From DASWJZ01 sp963792885 (GTDB taxonomy: Bacteria > Pseudomonadota > Alphaproteobacteria > Rhizobiales > Afifellaceae), in contig CAWBXX010000009.1 in NCBI GenBank assembly GCA_963792885.1, positions 62,001-126,000 on the forward strand: a stretch of DNA of 64,000 nucleotides. The letters run 5' to 3'. Shown here piece after piece: positions 26,085 through 35,018 of this stretch. The stretch's first letter is position 1, and the number at the start of each line of letters is the position of its first letter. The notes under the pieces are model-generated. The model searched no databases. It was not told the DNA's origin and saw only the letters and a list, made by a program, of their open reading frames with translations. The position numbers were made by a program, and so were the translations under genes.

Positions 26085-26575
26085 CGGACGTTAGCGGACC
26101 TATCGAACGCCGAGGGCTCCCGAGCGGTACCGGTGCGATCGTCATCGCACTGGTCTACACGCTTGTGGGTCCGCTTATCGGGGCCGTCATTGTTATTCCA
26201 ATCGGTACCGTTCTGGCGGCCCAGTTCAGTTCCGGCACGTTGATCGACACTTTTGACTCCGTGCTCGGCACGATGCCGTCCAGCCTTCTTCTTGCCTACG
26301 CCTTTGCCGGTGCGCTTGCCTTTGCGACCGGAGTTGTCGTGGCGACCGTCGCCTACCGGCGCGGGCGCGCGCCGGTCGGAACTGCGATTGCTGCGCCGGT
26401 CGCCGTTTTCGTCGTCTTCGTCCTGCTTCGCCAGTTCGTGCACATCGACATACCGGGCACTGGGATCCTTCGCGGAGGGGGACAAGCCGGCATGCTGCTC
26501 TGGCTCGCGGTCTGCGTCGCGGCGTCGCTCGTGTGCTGGGCTCTTACCCTGCCGATACAGAAGCGCGCCGCATGA
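26081..26575 (+). CDS. small membrane protein inserted between ruvA and ruvB
   Basis: The 164-residue protein has four hydrophobic segments (TGAIVIALVYTLVGPLIGAV; LLLAYAFAGALAFATGVVVA; TAIAAPVAVFVVFVLL; MLLWLAVCVAASLVCWALTL) and no recognised motif. It overlaps both ruvA and ruvB by four bases (ATGA junctions at each end), so it is translated as part of the ruv unit. I do not recognise the family. A role in recombination is not implied by the position alone. Confidence 0.78.
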   Translation: MTDVSGPIERRGLPSGTGAIVIALVYTLVGPLIGAVIVIPIGTVLAAQFSSGTLIDTFDSVLGTMPSSLLLAYAFAGALAFATGVVVATVAYRRGRAPVGTAIAAPVAVFVVFVLLRQFVHIDIPGTGILRGGGQAGMLLWLAVCVAASLVCWALTLPIQKRAA

Positions 26576-27609
26576 GCCGCATCGTCTCGGCGGAGCTTCG
26601 TGGCGAGGACGAGGACACGACGCTGCGTCCGCAGAGGCTGGCTGACTTCGTCGGACAGCAAAAGGTCCGCGCCAATCTCAAGATCTTCGTCGCGGCGGCG
26701 AAGCAGCGCGGCGAGGCGCTCGACCACGTGCTCTTCGTCGGCCCACCAGGGCTCGGCAAGACGACGCTTGCGCAGATCGTCGCGCGCGAGCTCGGCGTCA
26801 ATTTCCGCGCCACCTCCGGTCCGGTCATCGCCAAGGCAGGGGACCTCGCGGCGCTCCTCACCAATCTCGAGGACCGTGACGTTCTCTTCATCGACGAGAT
26901 CCATCGCCTCTCGCCGGCGGTCGAGGAAATCCTCTATCCGGCGATGGAGGAGTATCAGCTCGATCTCATCATCGGCGAGGGGCCAGCGGCGCGCTCCGTG
27001 CGCATCGATCTCTCGCGCTTCACTCTGATCGGTGCGACGACCCGCATCGGACTACTGACCACGCCGCTTCGCGACCGCTTCGGCATCCCGATCCGGCTCG
27101 ACTTCTACACCGACGCCGAGCTCGAGCTGATCGTCAGGCGCGGCGCGCGCATCCTCGGTGCACCGGTCTCGGACGACGGCGCGAGGGAGATCGCGCGGCG
27201 AGCGCGGGGCACGCCCCGCGTCGCCGGCAGGCTGCTTCGCCGCGTGCACGACTTCGCGGTGGTCGAGGGCGCGAAGCAGATCACGAGCGAGATCGCCGAT
27301 CGCGCCCTTCTTGCACTCGAGGTCGACTCGCACGGCCTCGACACGCTCGACCGGCGCTACCTCTCAATGATCGCGGAGAATTTCTCCGGCGGGCCGGTCG
27401 GGATCGAGACGATCTCCGCGGCGCTGTCGGAGCCGCGTGATGCGATCGAGGACATCGTCGAGCCCTACCTTATCCAGCAGGGGTTCGTGCAGCGCACGCC
27501 GCGCGGGCGGCTCCTGACCTTGAAGGCCTTCGGCCATCTCGGGCTTCCTGCACCGGCCCAGGCGAACGGCGTGCAGGCGGGCCTTTTCAGCGACGAAGCG
27601 GATTCCTGA
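26572..27609 (+). CDS. ruvB: Holliday junction branch-migration ATPase RuvB
   Basis: The 345-residue AAA+ protein has LRPQRLADFVGQQKV, Walker A GPPGLGKT at 57-64, Walker B LFIDEIHRL, sensor IGATTRIGLLTTPLRDRFG and the C-terminal winged helix LIQQGFVQRTPRGRLLT. It drives branch migration with RuvA. ATG 26572 overlaps the membrane gene stop and agrees with the family N-terminus. Confidence 0.96.
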   Translation: MSRIVSAELRGEDEDTTLRPQRLADFVGQQKVRANLKIFVAAAKQRGEALDHVLFVGPPGLGKTTLAQIVARELGVNFRATSGPVIAKAGDLAALLTNLEDRDVLFIDEIHRLSPAVEEILYPAMEEYQLDLIIGEGPAARSVRIDLSRFTLIGATTRIGLLTTPLRDRFGIPIRLDFYTDAELELIVRRGARILGAPVSDDGAREIARRARGTPRVAGRLLRRVHDFAVVEGAKQITSEIADRALLALEVDSHGLDTLDRRYLSMIAENFSGGPVGIETISAALSEPRDAIEDIVEPYLIQQGFVQRTPRGRLLTLKAFGHLGLPAPAQANGVQAGLFSDEADS

Positions 27610-27666
27610 GCGCGGAACGCACGCCTTCCGCCCATCGTTTTCTCTCCCAGAACGATGGAGGACGCG

Positions 27667-27837
27667 ATGAAGACCGATCAGGAAAAGGCCAAAGAGGTGC
27701 TGAAAGAGCGCGAGCGTGCGCGCAAGGGTTTCGCCGTGACCAATGACGAAGGCGAGGATCCGCTGGAGAATCCGGAGAATCCGAACGAGCGCGAGGACAA
27801 GTGGAAGACGCTAGTCTCGCCCTCGATCTCGGCCTAA
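27667..27837 (+). CDS. small charged protein, function unknown
   Basis: The 56-residue protein MKTDQEKAKEVLKERERARK is followed by an acidic Asn/Pro/Glu-rich tail (DPLENPENPNEREDKWKTLV). It has no membrane segment and no known domain. The ATG at 27667 is preceded by GGAGG; an ATG at 27655 is also in frame. It sits between ruvB and the TetR gene, in the same direction. Composition fits the neighbourhood, so it is probably real. Confidence 0.55.
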   Translation: MKTDQEKAKEVLKERERARKGFAVTNDEGEDPLENPENPNEREDKWKTLVSPSISA

Positions 27838-27926
27838 AGCGCTAGGAAATCCGCGCATTTATCGACCGCGGGGTGCTAGGGCTTTCTCCTCGCCGAATCG
27901 ACGGCGATGATGTAAAGACCCTTCAC

Positions 27927-28553
27927 ATGAGCTGGAAAGAGCGCGGCCGGGGCTACCATCACGGCAATCTCCGGGAAGCGCTTGTCCAGGCGGCGCTCGA
28001 CCTGATCGCGGAGAAAGGGCCGACCGGCTTCACCTTCGCGGAGGCGGCCCGCTCCGCCGGCGTCAGTCCCGCCGCGCCCTATCGGCATTTCCGTGACCGC
28101 GACGAGCTTCTCTCCGACATCGCGATGCGCGGCTTCGATATGTTCGCGACCGCCTTGGAGAAGGCCTGGGACGGCGGGCGCCCCGACGTGCAAGACGCCT
28201 TTGAGCGCGTGGGCCGCGCCTATCTCGCCTTCGCTCGCGCCGAGCCCTCCTACTATTCGGCGATGTTCGAGTCCGGGCTCTCGCTTTCGGACATTCCCGA
28301 ACTGCGCGAAGCGGCGGATCGCAGCTATGCGGTGCTGCGCAAGGCAGCCGAAGACCTCGTCGCCACGCTTCCGGCGAAAGGGAGACCGCCAGCGTCGATG
28401 GTGAGCTTCCATGTCTGGGCGCTTTCGCACGGCATCGCGTCGCTCTTCGCGCGTGCCGACGCGGGCCGTCGAAAACTGCCGATGACGCCGGAAGAGCTGC
28501 TTGAAGCGGGCGTGCTCATCTACCTTCGCGGCCTCGGGATGCCGGGCATCTGA
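27927..28553 (+). CDS. TetR-family regulator with WHG-type C-terminal domain
   Basis: The 208-residue protein has HTH sequence YHHGNLREALVQAALDLIAE plus GFTFAEAARSAGVSPAAPYRHFRDRDELL, near residues 10-65, and a ligand domain of the WHG (TetR_C_33) kind. It precedes the DUF2852 gene, and a perfect 15-bp palindrome lies between the two genes. The ligand is unknown. ATG 27927 was chosen over an upstream start at 27873 because it begins shortly before the conserved GYHHGNLR. Confidence 0.88.
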   Translation: MSWKERGRGYHHGNLREALVQAALDLIAEKGPTGFTFAEAARSAGVSPAAPYRHFRDRDELLSDIAMRGFDMFATALEKAWDGGRPDVQDAFERVGRAYLAFARAEPSYYSAMFESGLSLSDIPELREAADRSYAVLRKAAEDLVATLPAKGRPPASMVSFHVWALSHGIASLFARADAGRRKLPMTPEELLEAGVLIYLRGLGMPGI

Positions 28554-28623
28554 GCGGCCGTTCGATTTTTCTCTCCTGGGCCGCCGGATGCCACTTGACG
28601 ATGCGAATAGCCGCAGCTATGTA

Positions 28624-28638
28624 AATGTTATTAACATT
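28624..28638. promoter_or_regulatory. AATGTTA-T-TAACATT palindrome, candidate TetR operator
   Basis: A perfect 7-bp inverted repeat around one T, in an AT-rich patch 22 bases upstream of the DUF2852 start. Its size and position suit a TetR-type dimer, and the adjacent TetR gene is the obvious candidate. Confidence 0.55.
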
Positions 28639-28660
28639 CACACACACGAGGTCCGGATCA

Positions 28661-29098
28661 ATGAGCGCTGCGGGTATCGCAACAAAGCTCGATGACATCG
28701 GGACGCCCGCGTGGATCGCGGTGATGGTTCTCGGTTTCATCATCTGGTGGCCGCTCGGTCTGGCCACTCTTGCCTTCATTCTGTGGAGCGGACGTATGGG
28801 ATGTCATGCACGCGGCTCGGTCCGCTGGGAACACAAGATGCAGCGCATGCAGGAGAAGATGGAGCGCATGAAGGGCCGCATGGACGGCTCGGGGTGGTGG
28901 GGCAGCTCGCCCTCGAGCGGCAACGCTGCCTTCGACGAGTACAAGGCCGACACGCTGCGCCGGCTTGAAGAGGAGCAGAAGGAGTTTCGCTCGTTCCTCG
29001 ACCGCCTGCGCATGTCCAAGGATCGCGTCGAGTTCGATCAGTTCATGGCGGAGCGGCGTCGCGGCGAGAGCGGACCGGCTCCACAGCCGCAGGGCTGA
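28661..29098 (+). CDS. DUF2852 membrane protein
   Basis: The 145-residue protein has one long hydrophobic segment (TPAWIAVMVLGFIIWWPLGL), a Met/Arg-rich cytoplasmic stretch and a C-terminal coiled coil ending FDQFMAERRR. This is the DUF2852 layout common in Hyphomicrobiales; function unknown. The ATG at 28661 follows GAGG and lies just after the candidate TetR operator. A strong terminator follows. Confidence 0.85.
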   Translation: MSAAGIATKLDDIGTPAWIAVMVLGFIIWWPLGLATLAFILWSGRMGCHARGSVRWEHKMQRMQEKMERMKGRMDGSGWWGSSPSSGNAAFDEYKADTLRRLEEEQKEFRSFLDRLRMSKDRVEFDQFMAERRRGESGPAPQPQG

Positions 29099-29154
29099 TC
29101 GCCTAAAGATACCTCCAGGCCCAAGGTCGACGCCCCCCGATCAAAGGCCTCCGT

Positions 29155-29195
29155 GCCGCCCGGTCTACCTCACGAGACCGGGCGGCTTTTCGTTT
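29155..29195 (+). terminator. rho-independent terminator after the DUF2852 gene
   Basis: GCCGCCCGGTCT-8 nt-AGACCGGGCGGC forms a perfect 12-bp stem followed by TTTTCGTTT. It is the strongest terminator in the window. Confidence 0.88.
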
Positions 29196-29247
29196 GCGCC
29201 GACGGCGCGTCCCTTGCTGATCGTCGCTCTCCGCGTCTAATGCCGGC

Positions 29248-29698
29248 ATGGATGAAGAGAGCGCAGCAGCAATTGCCGGCCGCCTGACCGAGTCGGGCCA
29301 CGAGCTCCTCCAGCGCGTCTACTTCGAGGACACGGATTTCTCCGGCCGCGTCTATCACGCGCGCTACCTGCAATTCATGGAGCGCGGACGCTCCGACTAT
29401 CTGCGCCTCCTCGGCGTGCAGCATCGTGCGCTCGCCGCCGAAGGGCTCGCGTTCGCAGTCCGCCATATGGAGATCGACTTCCTGAAGCCGGCTTCGATCG
29501 ACGATGTGCTCACCATACGCACCGCCACCTTGGAGGCGCGTGGCGCGCGAATTGGTCCTGACGCAGGACGTGCTTCGCGGCGAGGAACGTTTGATTGCCT
29601 CGGTGGTGACTGTTGCGCTGATCGGCGCGAACGGGCGCGCCCAACGGCTTCCGCACGAGCTTCGCGCGGCGTTCGCGTGCGGACCGGCAAAGCCTTGA
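29248..29698 (+). CDS. ybgC: Tol-Pal-associated acyl-CoA thioesterase YbgC, frameshifted
   Basis: A hot-dog thioesterase is split over two frames. The first part has RVYFEDTDFSGRVYHARYLQ with the catalytic Asp, MERGRSDYLRLLG and FLKPASIDDVLTIRT. The second part continues VLTQDVLRGEERLIASVVTV. A single extra base in ATTGGTCC near 29553 restores a 149-residue protein. YbgC is regularly the first gene of the tol-pal cluster, as here. Since the tol genes behind it carry similar breaks, an indel in the assembly is more likely than gene loss. Confidence 0.8.
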
Positions 29699-29868
29699 GA
29701 TCACAACGGTTCGGCGCATTGTGCACGCCTTGATCGCGCCAAAGCAATTTCGGTAAGCTGATTTCGCTAAAGTGCTGCGTTATCGCGGCGGGATAAGGCT
29801 ATGCCGAGCCGCGCTTTGGACACATTCGGCGGCCACAAGCGCCGCGATCGGAGCCTGGCGATCCCCTC

Positions 29869-30586
29869 ATGAATCCTGATCTGGTACAGACCGCATTGGC
29901 TGGTCCGGCGGGCGGCTTCTCGCTGTTCGCGCTCTTCTGGCAGTCGCACATCGTCGTCAAGCTGGTGATCCTCGGCCTGATCACCGCGTCGATCTGGTGC
30001 TGGGCGATCATCGTCGACAAGCTGCTGCTCTACGCGCGCGCCAGAAAGCAGATGGACGACTTCGAGGCGGTCTTTTGGTCCGGCCAGTCGCTGGAGCAGC
30101 TCTATCAGCAGGCGGCCGGGCGCGATGTGCACGGCGTCGCGGCGCTCTTCGTCGCGGCGATGCGCGAATGGAAGCGCACCTACGAGTTCCGGCGTGCGCT
30201 CGCTGCAGGGTCTTGGAGGGCGCATCGACCGAGTCATGGACGTGACGCTGGCGCGCGAGGTGGACCGGCTCGAGCGTCGGCTCCTGGTGCTTGCGACCGT
30301 CGGCTCCGCCGGCCCCTTCATCGGGCTCTTCGGAACGGTGTGGGGCATCATGACGTCGTTCCAGGCGATCGCCGCTTCGAACAACACTAGCCTCGCCGTC
30401 GTAGCGCCGGGCATCGCTGAGGCGCTTCTCGCGACGGCGCTCGGGCTTCTCGCGGCGATCCCGGCCGTCGTGTTCTATAACAAGTTCTCCGCCCAGGTTT
30501 CGCGGCTTGCGACACGCATGGAGGGCTTCGCCGACGAGTTCGCGGCGATTCTCTCGCGGCAGATCGATGAGCGGGACGCGGCCTGA
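29869..30586 (+). CDS. tolQ: Tol-Pal system proton channel subunit TolQ, frameshifted
   Basis: TolQ is split. The N-terminal part (FALFWQSHIVVKLVILGLIT, then IIVDKLLLYARARKQMDDFE) reads to about 30200. The C-terminal part (GRIDRVMDVTLAREVDRLER, then VGSAGPFIGLFGTVWGIMTS, LATALGLLAAIPAVVFYNKF) is in the next frame. One extra base between about 30190 and 30215 restores 238 residues and all three helices. With TolR it forms the proton channel that powers outer-membrane constriction. The stop overlaps the tolR start by one base. Confidence 0.88.
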
Positions 30587-31041
30587 TGGGCGTCGTTCCC
30601 GCATCCGCCGTCCCGAGCGGCCGCCGCCACAAGGCGCGGCGTCGGCACATGCCGATGTCGGAGATCAACGTCACGCCGTTCGTGGACGTGATGCTGGTGC
30701 TCCTCATCGTCTTCATGGTGGCCGCGCCGCTTCTGACCGTCGGCATCCCGGTCGACCTGCCACGGACGGACGGCGAGCAGCTCGGCAACGAGGTCGAGCC
30801 GCTCTCCGTAACCATCGACGCCGACGGCAAGATCATGCTGCAGGAGGCGGAGGTCAGCCTCGACGACGTCCTGCCGAAGATACAGGCGATCATGCAGATC
30901 GATCCGGAGAAGCGCATCATCCTGCGCGCCAACAAGGACGCCGACTACGGCGCCGTCGCGCAGGTGCTCGACCGCATCAAGAAAGCCGGCTCGCGGCACG
31001 TCGCGCTCGAGACGCGCGCGCTCGGAGAGCCGGATAGCTGA
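30586..31041 (+). CDS. tolR: Tol-Pal system protein TolR
   Basis: This 151-residue protein has a basic N-terminus, then the single membrane helix with the essential aspartate in INVTPFVDVMLVLLIVFMVA (about residues 27-46). A periplasmic domain follows (LGNEVEPLSVTIDADGKIML, VAQVLDRIKKAGSRHVAL). It is the stator-like partner of TolQ. The start ATG overlaps the tolQ stop (TGATG), indicating coupling. Confidence 0.94.
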   Translation: MGVVPASAVPSGRRHKARRRHMPMSEINVTPFVDVMLVLLIVFMVAAPLLTVGIPVDLPRTDGEQLGNEVEPLSVTIDADGKIMLQEAEVSLDDVLPKIQAIMQIDPEKRIILRANKDADYGAVAQVLDRIKKAGSRHVALETRALGEPDS

Positions 31042-31045
31042 CGCC

Positions 31046-32022
31046 ATGCGGGTCGGGCTCACCGTCTCCATCATCGGCCATGCTGTCATTCTCGGTTTGG
31101 GGCTCGTCGCGCTCGGCACGAAGCCGCTCGAGTCGGAGAAGATCGACGCGTTGCCGGTCGAGCTGATCTCGGTCGACGAGGCGACCGATCTCCTGAAGGG
31201 CGACAAGACCTCCAGAATTTTGCCGGAGGAGAAACCGCAGCCCAAGCCGGAAGTGCAGGCCGAGGCGCCGGCGCCGAAGCCGGAAGAGAAGCCGGCGGAG
31301 AAGGTCGTGGATGCGACACCGCCGCCGCCACCGGCGCCCCCGCCGCCGCCGAACCGGCGCCCCCGCCGCCGCCAGAGCCGGTGACGCCGCCGAAGCCGGA
31401 AGCGCAAGTCGCCGCGCTGCCCGAGCCTGCCCCCGAGCCTGCGCCGGAGGCCACCCCGGAGCCGGCGCCGCAGGTGCCCGTCAATCCGAACATCCCACGT
31501 CCGCGCCCCAATCCGCCAAAGCCGGTGGCCGAGCCCAAGCCCGAGCCGAAACCGGCCACGGAGGTCGCGCGGCCAGAGACGCAGCAGTTCAATCCGGACG
31601 ATATCGCCGCGCTCCTCAACAAGCAGGAACCGCGCGGCGGCGGCGACCCGGAGCCGGCGAACGAGCCGCAGACGATCGGCTCGATCGAGGGGCATCCCGA
31701 CGCGGCCATGACGCAAAGCGAGATCGCCGCGCTCAAGGCCCGCCTCTACCGTTGCTGGAATCCGCCGGTTGCCGTGCGTGAAGCCGGGGAGCTTGTGGTG
31801 GAGGTGCGGATCAGCCTACTCCCGGACGGGAACCTGGCCGCCCCGCCGGAGCTGATGCGGATCGAGCAGGCGGGCAATCCGCTCTCGCAGATTGCAGCGG
31901 AAGCCGCGATCCGGGCGGTGGTGCAATGTGCGCCGTTCGGAGACATATTGAGGCCGGAAAAATATGCCATCTGGAAAGATATCGATTTCGTCTTCGACCC
32001 GCGCGAAATGCTGGGCGGATAA
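31046..32022 (+). CDS. tolA: Tol-Pal system protein TolA, frameshifted in a proline repeat
   Basis: The N-terminal part gives the membrane anchor (LTVSIIGHAVILGLGLVALG) and a Pro/Lys/Glu-rich linker. After a CCG/CCC-rich run near 31350 the frame changes. The remainder carries more proline repeats and the C-terminal domain (YRCWNPPVAVREAGELVVEV, YAIWKDIDFVFDPREMLGG). Restoring one missing base gives about 325 residues. TolA bridges TolQR to Pal and TolB. The shift lies in a low-complexity run where sequencing errors, or slippage, would be expected. Confidence 0.85.
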
Positions 32023-32037
32023 GGGAGATCCTGTTTG

Positions 32038-33381
32038 ATGAGGTTTGCGCGGCCGATATTGCCGCATCTTCTTCGCCTGGCTTTGCCGCTTGCCGTCGTA
32101 TTCGCCGTGACCGGGGTTGCCGGATCTGCGCTCGCGCAGCTTCGGGTCGACATCACGCAGGGTACGCCGCGGCCGATGCCGATCGCCATTCCGCCCTTCG
32201 TGGGCTCGGCCGGCAGCGTCGACGAGCTCAGCCAGAACGTGGCTCAGGTGGTCACCGCCGACCTGAAACGCTCCGGCCTCTTCGCGCCGGTCGATCCGTC
32301 GGCCTTCATCGAGCCGGTGGTGCCGCCGACCGTCACGCCGAACTTCGCCAACTGGCGACCGCTCAACGCGCAGGCGCTGGTCTCGGGCAGCGTGACCACG
32401 ACTGGCGACGGGCGCATCATGGCCGAGTACCGGCTGTGGGATGTGTTCTCCGGCCAGTACCTGGTGGGGAAGCAATTCTTCGCTTCACCAGATAACTGGC
32501 GCCGGCTCGCGCACATCATCGCCGATTCCGTCTATGAGCGCCTGACCGGCGAGAAGGGCTATTTCGACAGCCGCATCGCCTTCGTCGACGAAACCGGCGG
32601 CAAGGCGGAGCGCGTCAAGCGTCTCGCCATCATGGATTCCGACGGCGCCAACGTGCGCTACCTGACCAGCGGCGACGATCTGGTGGTCACGCCGCGCTTC
32701 TCGCCGTCCCGGCAGGAGCTCGCCTACGCGTCACTCACCGGCGACAACTGGCACGTCTACGTGCTCAACATCGAGACCGGCCAGCGCGAGCTGATCGGCA
32801 ACTTTCCCAACATGGCCTTCAGCCCGCGCTTCTCGCCGGACGGCCAGCAGGTCGTCTTGTCACTGCAGCAGGGCGGGAATGCCAACATCTATCGCCTCGA
32901 TCTAAGGACCCGGCAGCTCACGCGGCTGACCAACTCGCCCTCCATCGATACGGCGCCCTGCTATTCGCCCACCGGGACGCAGATCGCGTTCGAATCCGAT
33001 CGCGGCGGACAGCAGCAGATCTACGTTATGAGCGCGAACGGCGGACCGGCGCAGCGCATCAGCTTCGGAACCGGCCGCTACGGCACGCCGGTCTGGTCGC
33101 CGCGTGGCGACCTCGTCGCCTTCACCAAGCAGGAGGAGGGGAGCTTCAAGATCGGCGTGATGCGGCCCGACGGCACCGGCGAGCGCATCCTGACCGCGGG
33201 CTTCCACAACGAAGGGCCGACATGGGCGCCGAACGGCCGCGTCCTGATGTTCTTCCGCGATACCCCCGGCTCAAGCGGCGGGCCGCAGCTCTGGTCGGTC
33301 GATATCACCGGCTACAACGAGCAGATCGTGCCGACGCCGAGCTTCGCCTCCGACCCCGCATGGTCACCTCTTTTGAGCTGA
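32038..33381 (+). CDS. tolB: Tol-Pal system periplasmic protein TolB
   Basis: The 447-residue protein has a signal peptide (LRLALPLAVVFAVTGVAGSA, LAQ) and an N-terminal domain with IAIPPFVGSAGSVDELSQNV. A six-bladed propeller of repeated FSPDGQ/SPTGTQ-type strands follows (LAYASLTGDNWHVYVLNIET; FSPDGQQVVLSLQQGGNANI; WSPRGDLVAF). It binds Pal and is released by TolA. ATG 32038 is chosen over a TTG one codon upstream. Confidence 0.95.
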   Translation: MRFARPILPHLLRLALPLAVVFAVTGVAGSALAQLRVDITQGTPRPMPIAIPPFVGSAGSVDELSQNVAQVVTADLKRSGLFAPVDPSAFIEPVVPPTVTPNFANWRPLNAQALVSGSVTTTGDGRIMAEYRLWDVFSGQYLVGKQFFASPDNWRRLAHIIADSVYERLTGEKGYFDSRIAFVDETGGKAERVKRLAIMDSDGANVRYLTSGDDLVVTPRFSPSRQELAYASLTGDNWHVYVLNIETGQRELIGNFPNMAFSPRFSPDGQQVVLSLQQGGNANIYRLDLRTRQLTRLTNSPSIDTAPCYSPTGTQIAFESDRGGQQQIYVMSANGGPAQRISFGTGRYGTPVWSPRGDLVAFTKQEEGSFKIGVMRPDGTGERILTAGFHNEGPTWAPNGRVLMFFRDTPGSSGGPQLWSVDITGYNEQIVPTPSFASDPAWSPLLS

Positions 33382-33487
33382 GAATTTTTGGAACCCGGCA
33401 GAGGCGTTAACCGTAAGCCTTGACCGGCATTTAACCATCGCTTGGTTACTGCTTCGCCAATCAATTCAGGCCAAGGAGCCTCCACAT

Positions 33488-33973
33488 ATGCTGTTTCGTC
33501 AGTCCGCCGGACGTTTCCTTGCGCTCCTGATGGTCGCGGCCGGGCTTCTGGCCGGCGGCTGCGCCAACCAGAAAAGCGCGCTCGAGTCCGGCCTTGCCGG
33601 TGCACCTGCGCCGGGAAGTCCCCAGGAGTTCCAGGTCTCGGTGGGCGACCGCGTGTTCTTCGAGACGGATTCCTCCGCGCTCACGCCGCAGTCGCAGGCG
33701 ACGCTCGACCGGCAGATCCAGTGGCTGGCGCAATACGGGCAATACGCCTTCACAATCGAGGGCCACGCGGATGAGCGCGGCACACGCGAATACAACCTGG
33801 CGCTCGGCGCGCGGCGCGCCAACTCCGTCCGCGACTACATGATCGCCCACGGCATCCAGGCGAACCGCATGCGCACGATCTCCTACGGCAAGGAGCGTCC
33901 GGTCGCGGTTTGCGACGACATTTCGTGCTGGTCGCAGAACCGCCGCGCCGTCACGGTGCTGGAAGGCGGCTGA
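33488..33973 (+). CDS. pal: peptidoglycan-associated lipoprotein Pal
   Basis: The 161-residue lipoprotein has lipobox LLAGGC with lipidated Cys25 and an OmpA-like domain (FETDSSALTPQSQATLDRQI, IEGHADERGTREYNLALGA, YGKERPVAV). It is anchored in the outer membrane and binds peptidoglycan and TolB. The 106-base gap from tolB contains TTAACC and TTTAACCATC, which resemble CtrA half-sites, so pal may have its own promoter. A terminator follows. Confidence 0.96.
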   Translation: MLFRQSAGRFLALLMVAAGLLAGGCANQKSALESGLAGAPAPGSPQEFQVSVGDRVFFETDSSALTPQSQATLDRQIQWLAQYGQYAFTIEGHADERGTREYNLALGARRANSVRDYMIAHGIQANRMRTISYGKERPVAVCDDISCWSQNRRAVTVLEGG

Positions 33974-34002
33974 CCGATTCGCAACGCTTCCAAATCAAAA
34001 GC

Positions 34003-34030
34003 AGGCCCGCTCCGGCGGGCCTTTCCATTT
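34003..34030 (+). terminator. rho-independent terminator after pal
   Basis: AGGCCCGC-TCCG-GCGGGCCT, an 8-bp stem followed by TTCCATTTT, 30 bases after the pal stop codon. Confidence 0.78.
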
Positions 34031-34106
34031 TCACCAATCAGTCGAAGTTTGGCCGAATTGCTCATGCGGGTGTAAAAGGATGCGAACGCCCGGAGCTTTT
34101 TGTCCC

Positions 34107-35018
34107 ATGCCGCGCGCAATCTTCTCGCTCATTGTCTCGCTTTGGCTCGTCGTGCCTGCGGGCGCGCAGACGCAGCAGGAAGGCGAGATGCTGATCTATA
34201 TCCAGCAGCTCGAGGCCCGTGTCCGACAACTGACCGGCGAAAATGAGCAGCTCGCCTACGAGATCAACCAGCTTCGTGCGCAGCTTGGCATGCCGCCCAT
34301 GGAGGTGGGCCCGGGTCAGACGGGCGCACTCACCGGCGCTCAGGGAAGCGACGTCGTCACCACCGGCCCCGATGTTCAGCCGGGGGTGGCGCCGCAGGGC
34401 GCTGCGCCGGACTCCGTCGCCGTCAACGATCCACTCAATGCGCCCGACGGGGCCGGCCTGGACAGCCAGGCACCGATCGATCTTTCGACGCTCGCCGGCG
34501 GCTCCGGGCAACTCCTCGTGCCGGGCGTGACGCAAGGCGAGGAATCTGCGCCGGTTGCGCCGGCCGAGCCGCCGGCTGAGACCGCTGCGATCCAGCCGAC
34601 CAGTCCCGCGCCGACGACCGCGCTCTCCGGTTCCGCACGCGACGAGTACGACCTCGCCTACGGTTACATCCTGACCGGCGACTACGCACTCGCGGAAGAG
34701 AACTTCAAAGCCTGGCTCGCTGCATTCCCGAACGATCCGCAGGCGGCAGACGCCGAGTTCTGGCTCGGTGAGAGCCATCTCCAGCAGGGAGAATACCGCG
34801 ACGCGGCGGCGGCATTCCTCGCCGTCTACAAGGCGGCGCCGGACAGCAGCAAAGGTCCGGATGCGCTGTTGAAGCTCGGCGTCTCGCTCTCGGCGCTCGG
34901 CGAAAAGCCGACGGCCTGCGCCACCTTCGCCGAACTCGGCCGCCGCTATCCTCGTGCGGCCGAGTCGGTCATGAGCCGCGTCCGTGACGAAAAGAATCGA
35001 GCCGGCTGTACAGGCTGA
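34107..35018 (+). CDS. cpoB: cell division coordinator CpoB (YbgF), tol-pal associated
   Basis: The 303-residue protein has a signal peptide (MPRAIFSLIVSLWLVVPAGA), a short coiled coil (EMLIYIQQLEARVRQLTGEN), a disordered Pro/Ala/Thr linker and a C-terminal TPR domain with YDLAYGYILTGDYALAEENF and GESHLQQGEYRDAAAAFLAV. It is the standard last gene of the tol-pal cluster and links peptidoglycan synthesis to outer-membrane constriction. ATG 34107 was preferred for its signal peptide and upstream CGGAG; ATG 34080 would add nine residues. Its end overlaps tilS by 35 bases. Confidence 0.88.
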   Translation: MPRAIFSLIVSLWLVVPAGAQTQQEGEMLIYIQQLEARVRQLTGENEQLAYEINQLRAQLGMPPMEVGPGQTGALTGAQGSDVVTTGPDVQPGVAPQGAAPDSVAVNDPLNAPDGAGLDSQAPIDLSTLAGGSGQLLVPGVTQGEESAPVAPAEPPAETAAIQPTSPAPTTALSGSARDEYDLAYGYILTGDYALAEENFKAWLAAFPNDPQAADAEFWLGESHLQQGEYRDAAAAFLAVYKAAPDSSKGPDALLKLGVSLSALGEKPTACATFAELGRRYPRAAESVMSRVRDEKNRAGCTG

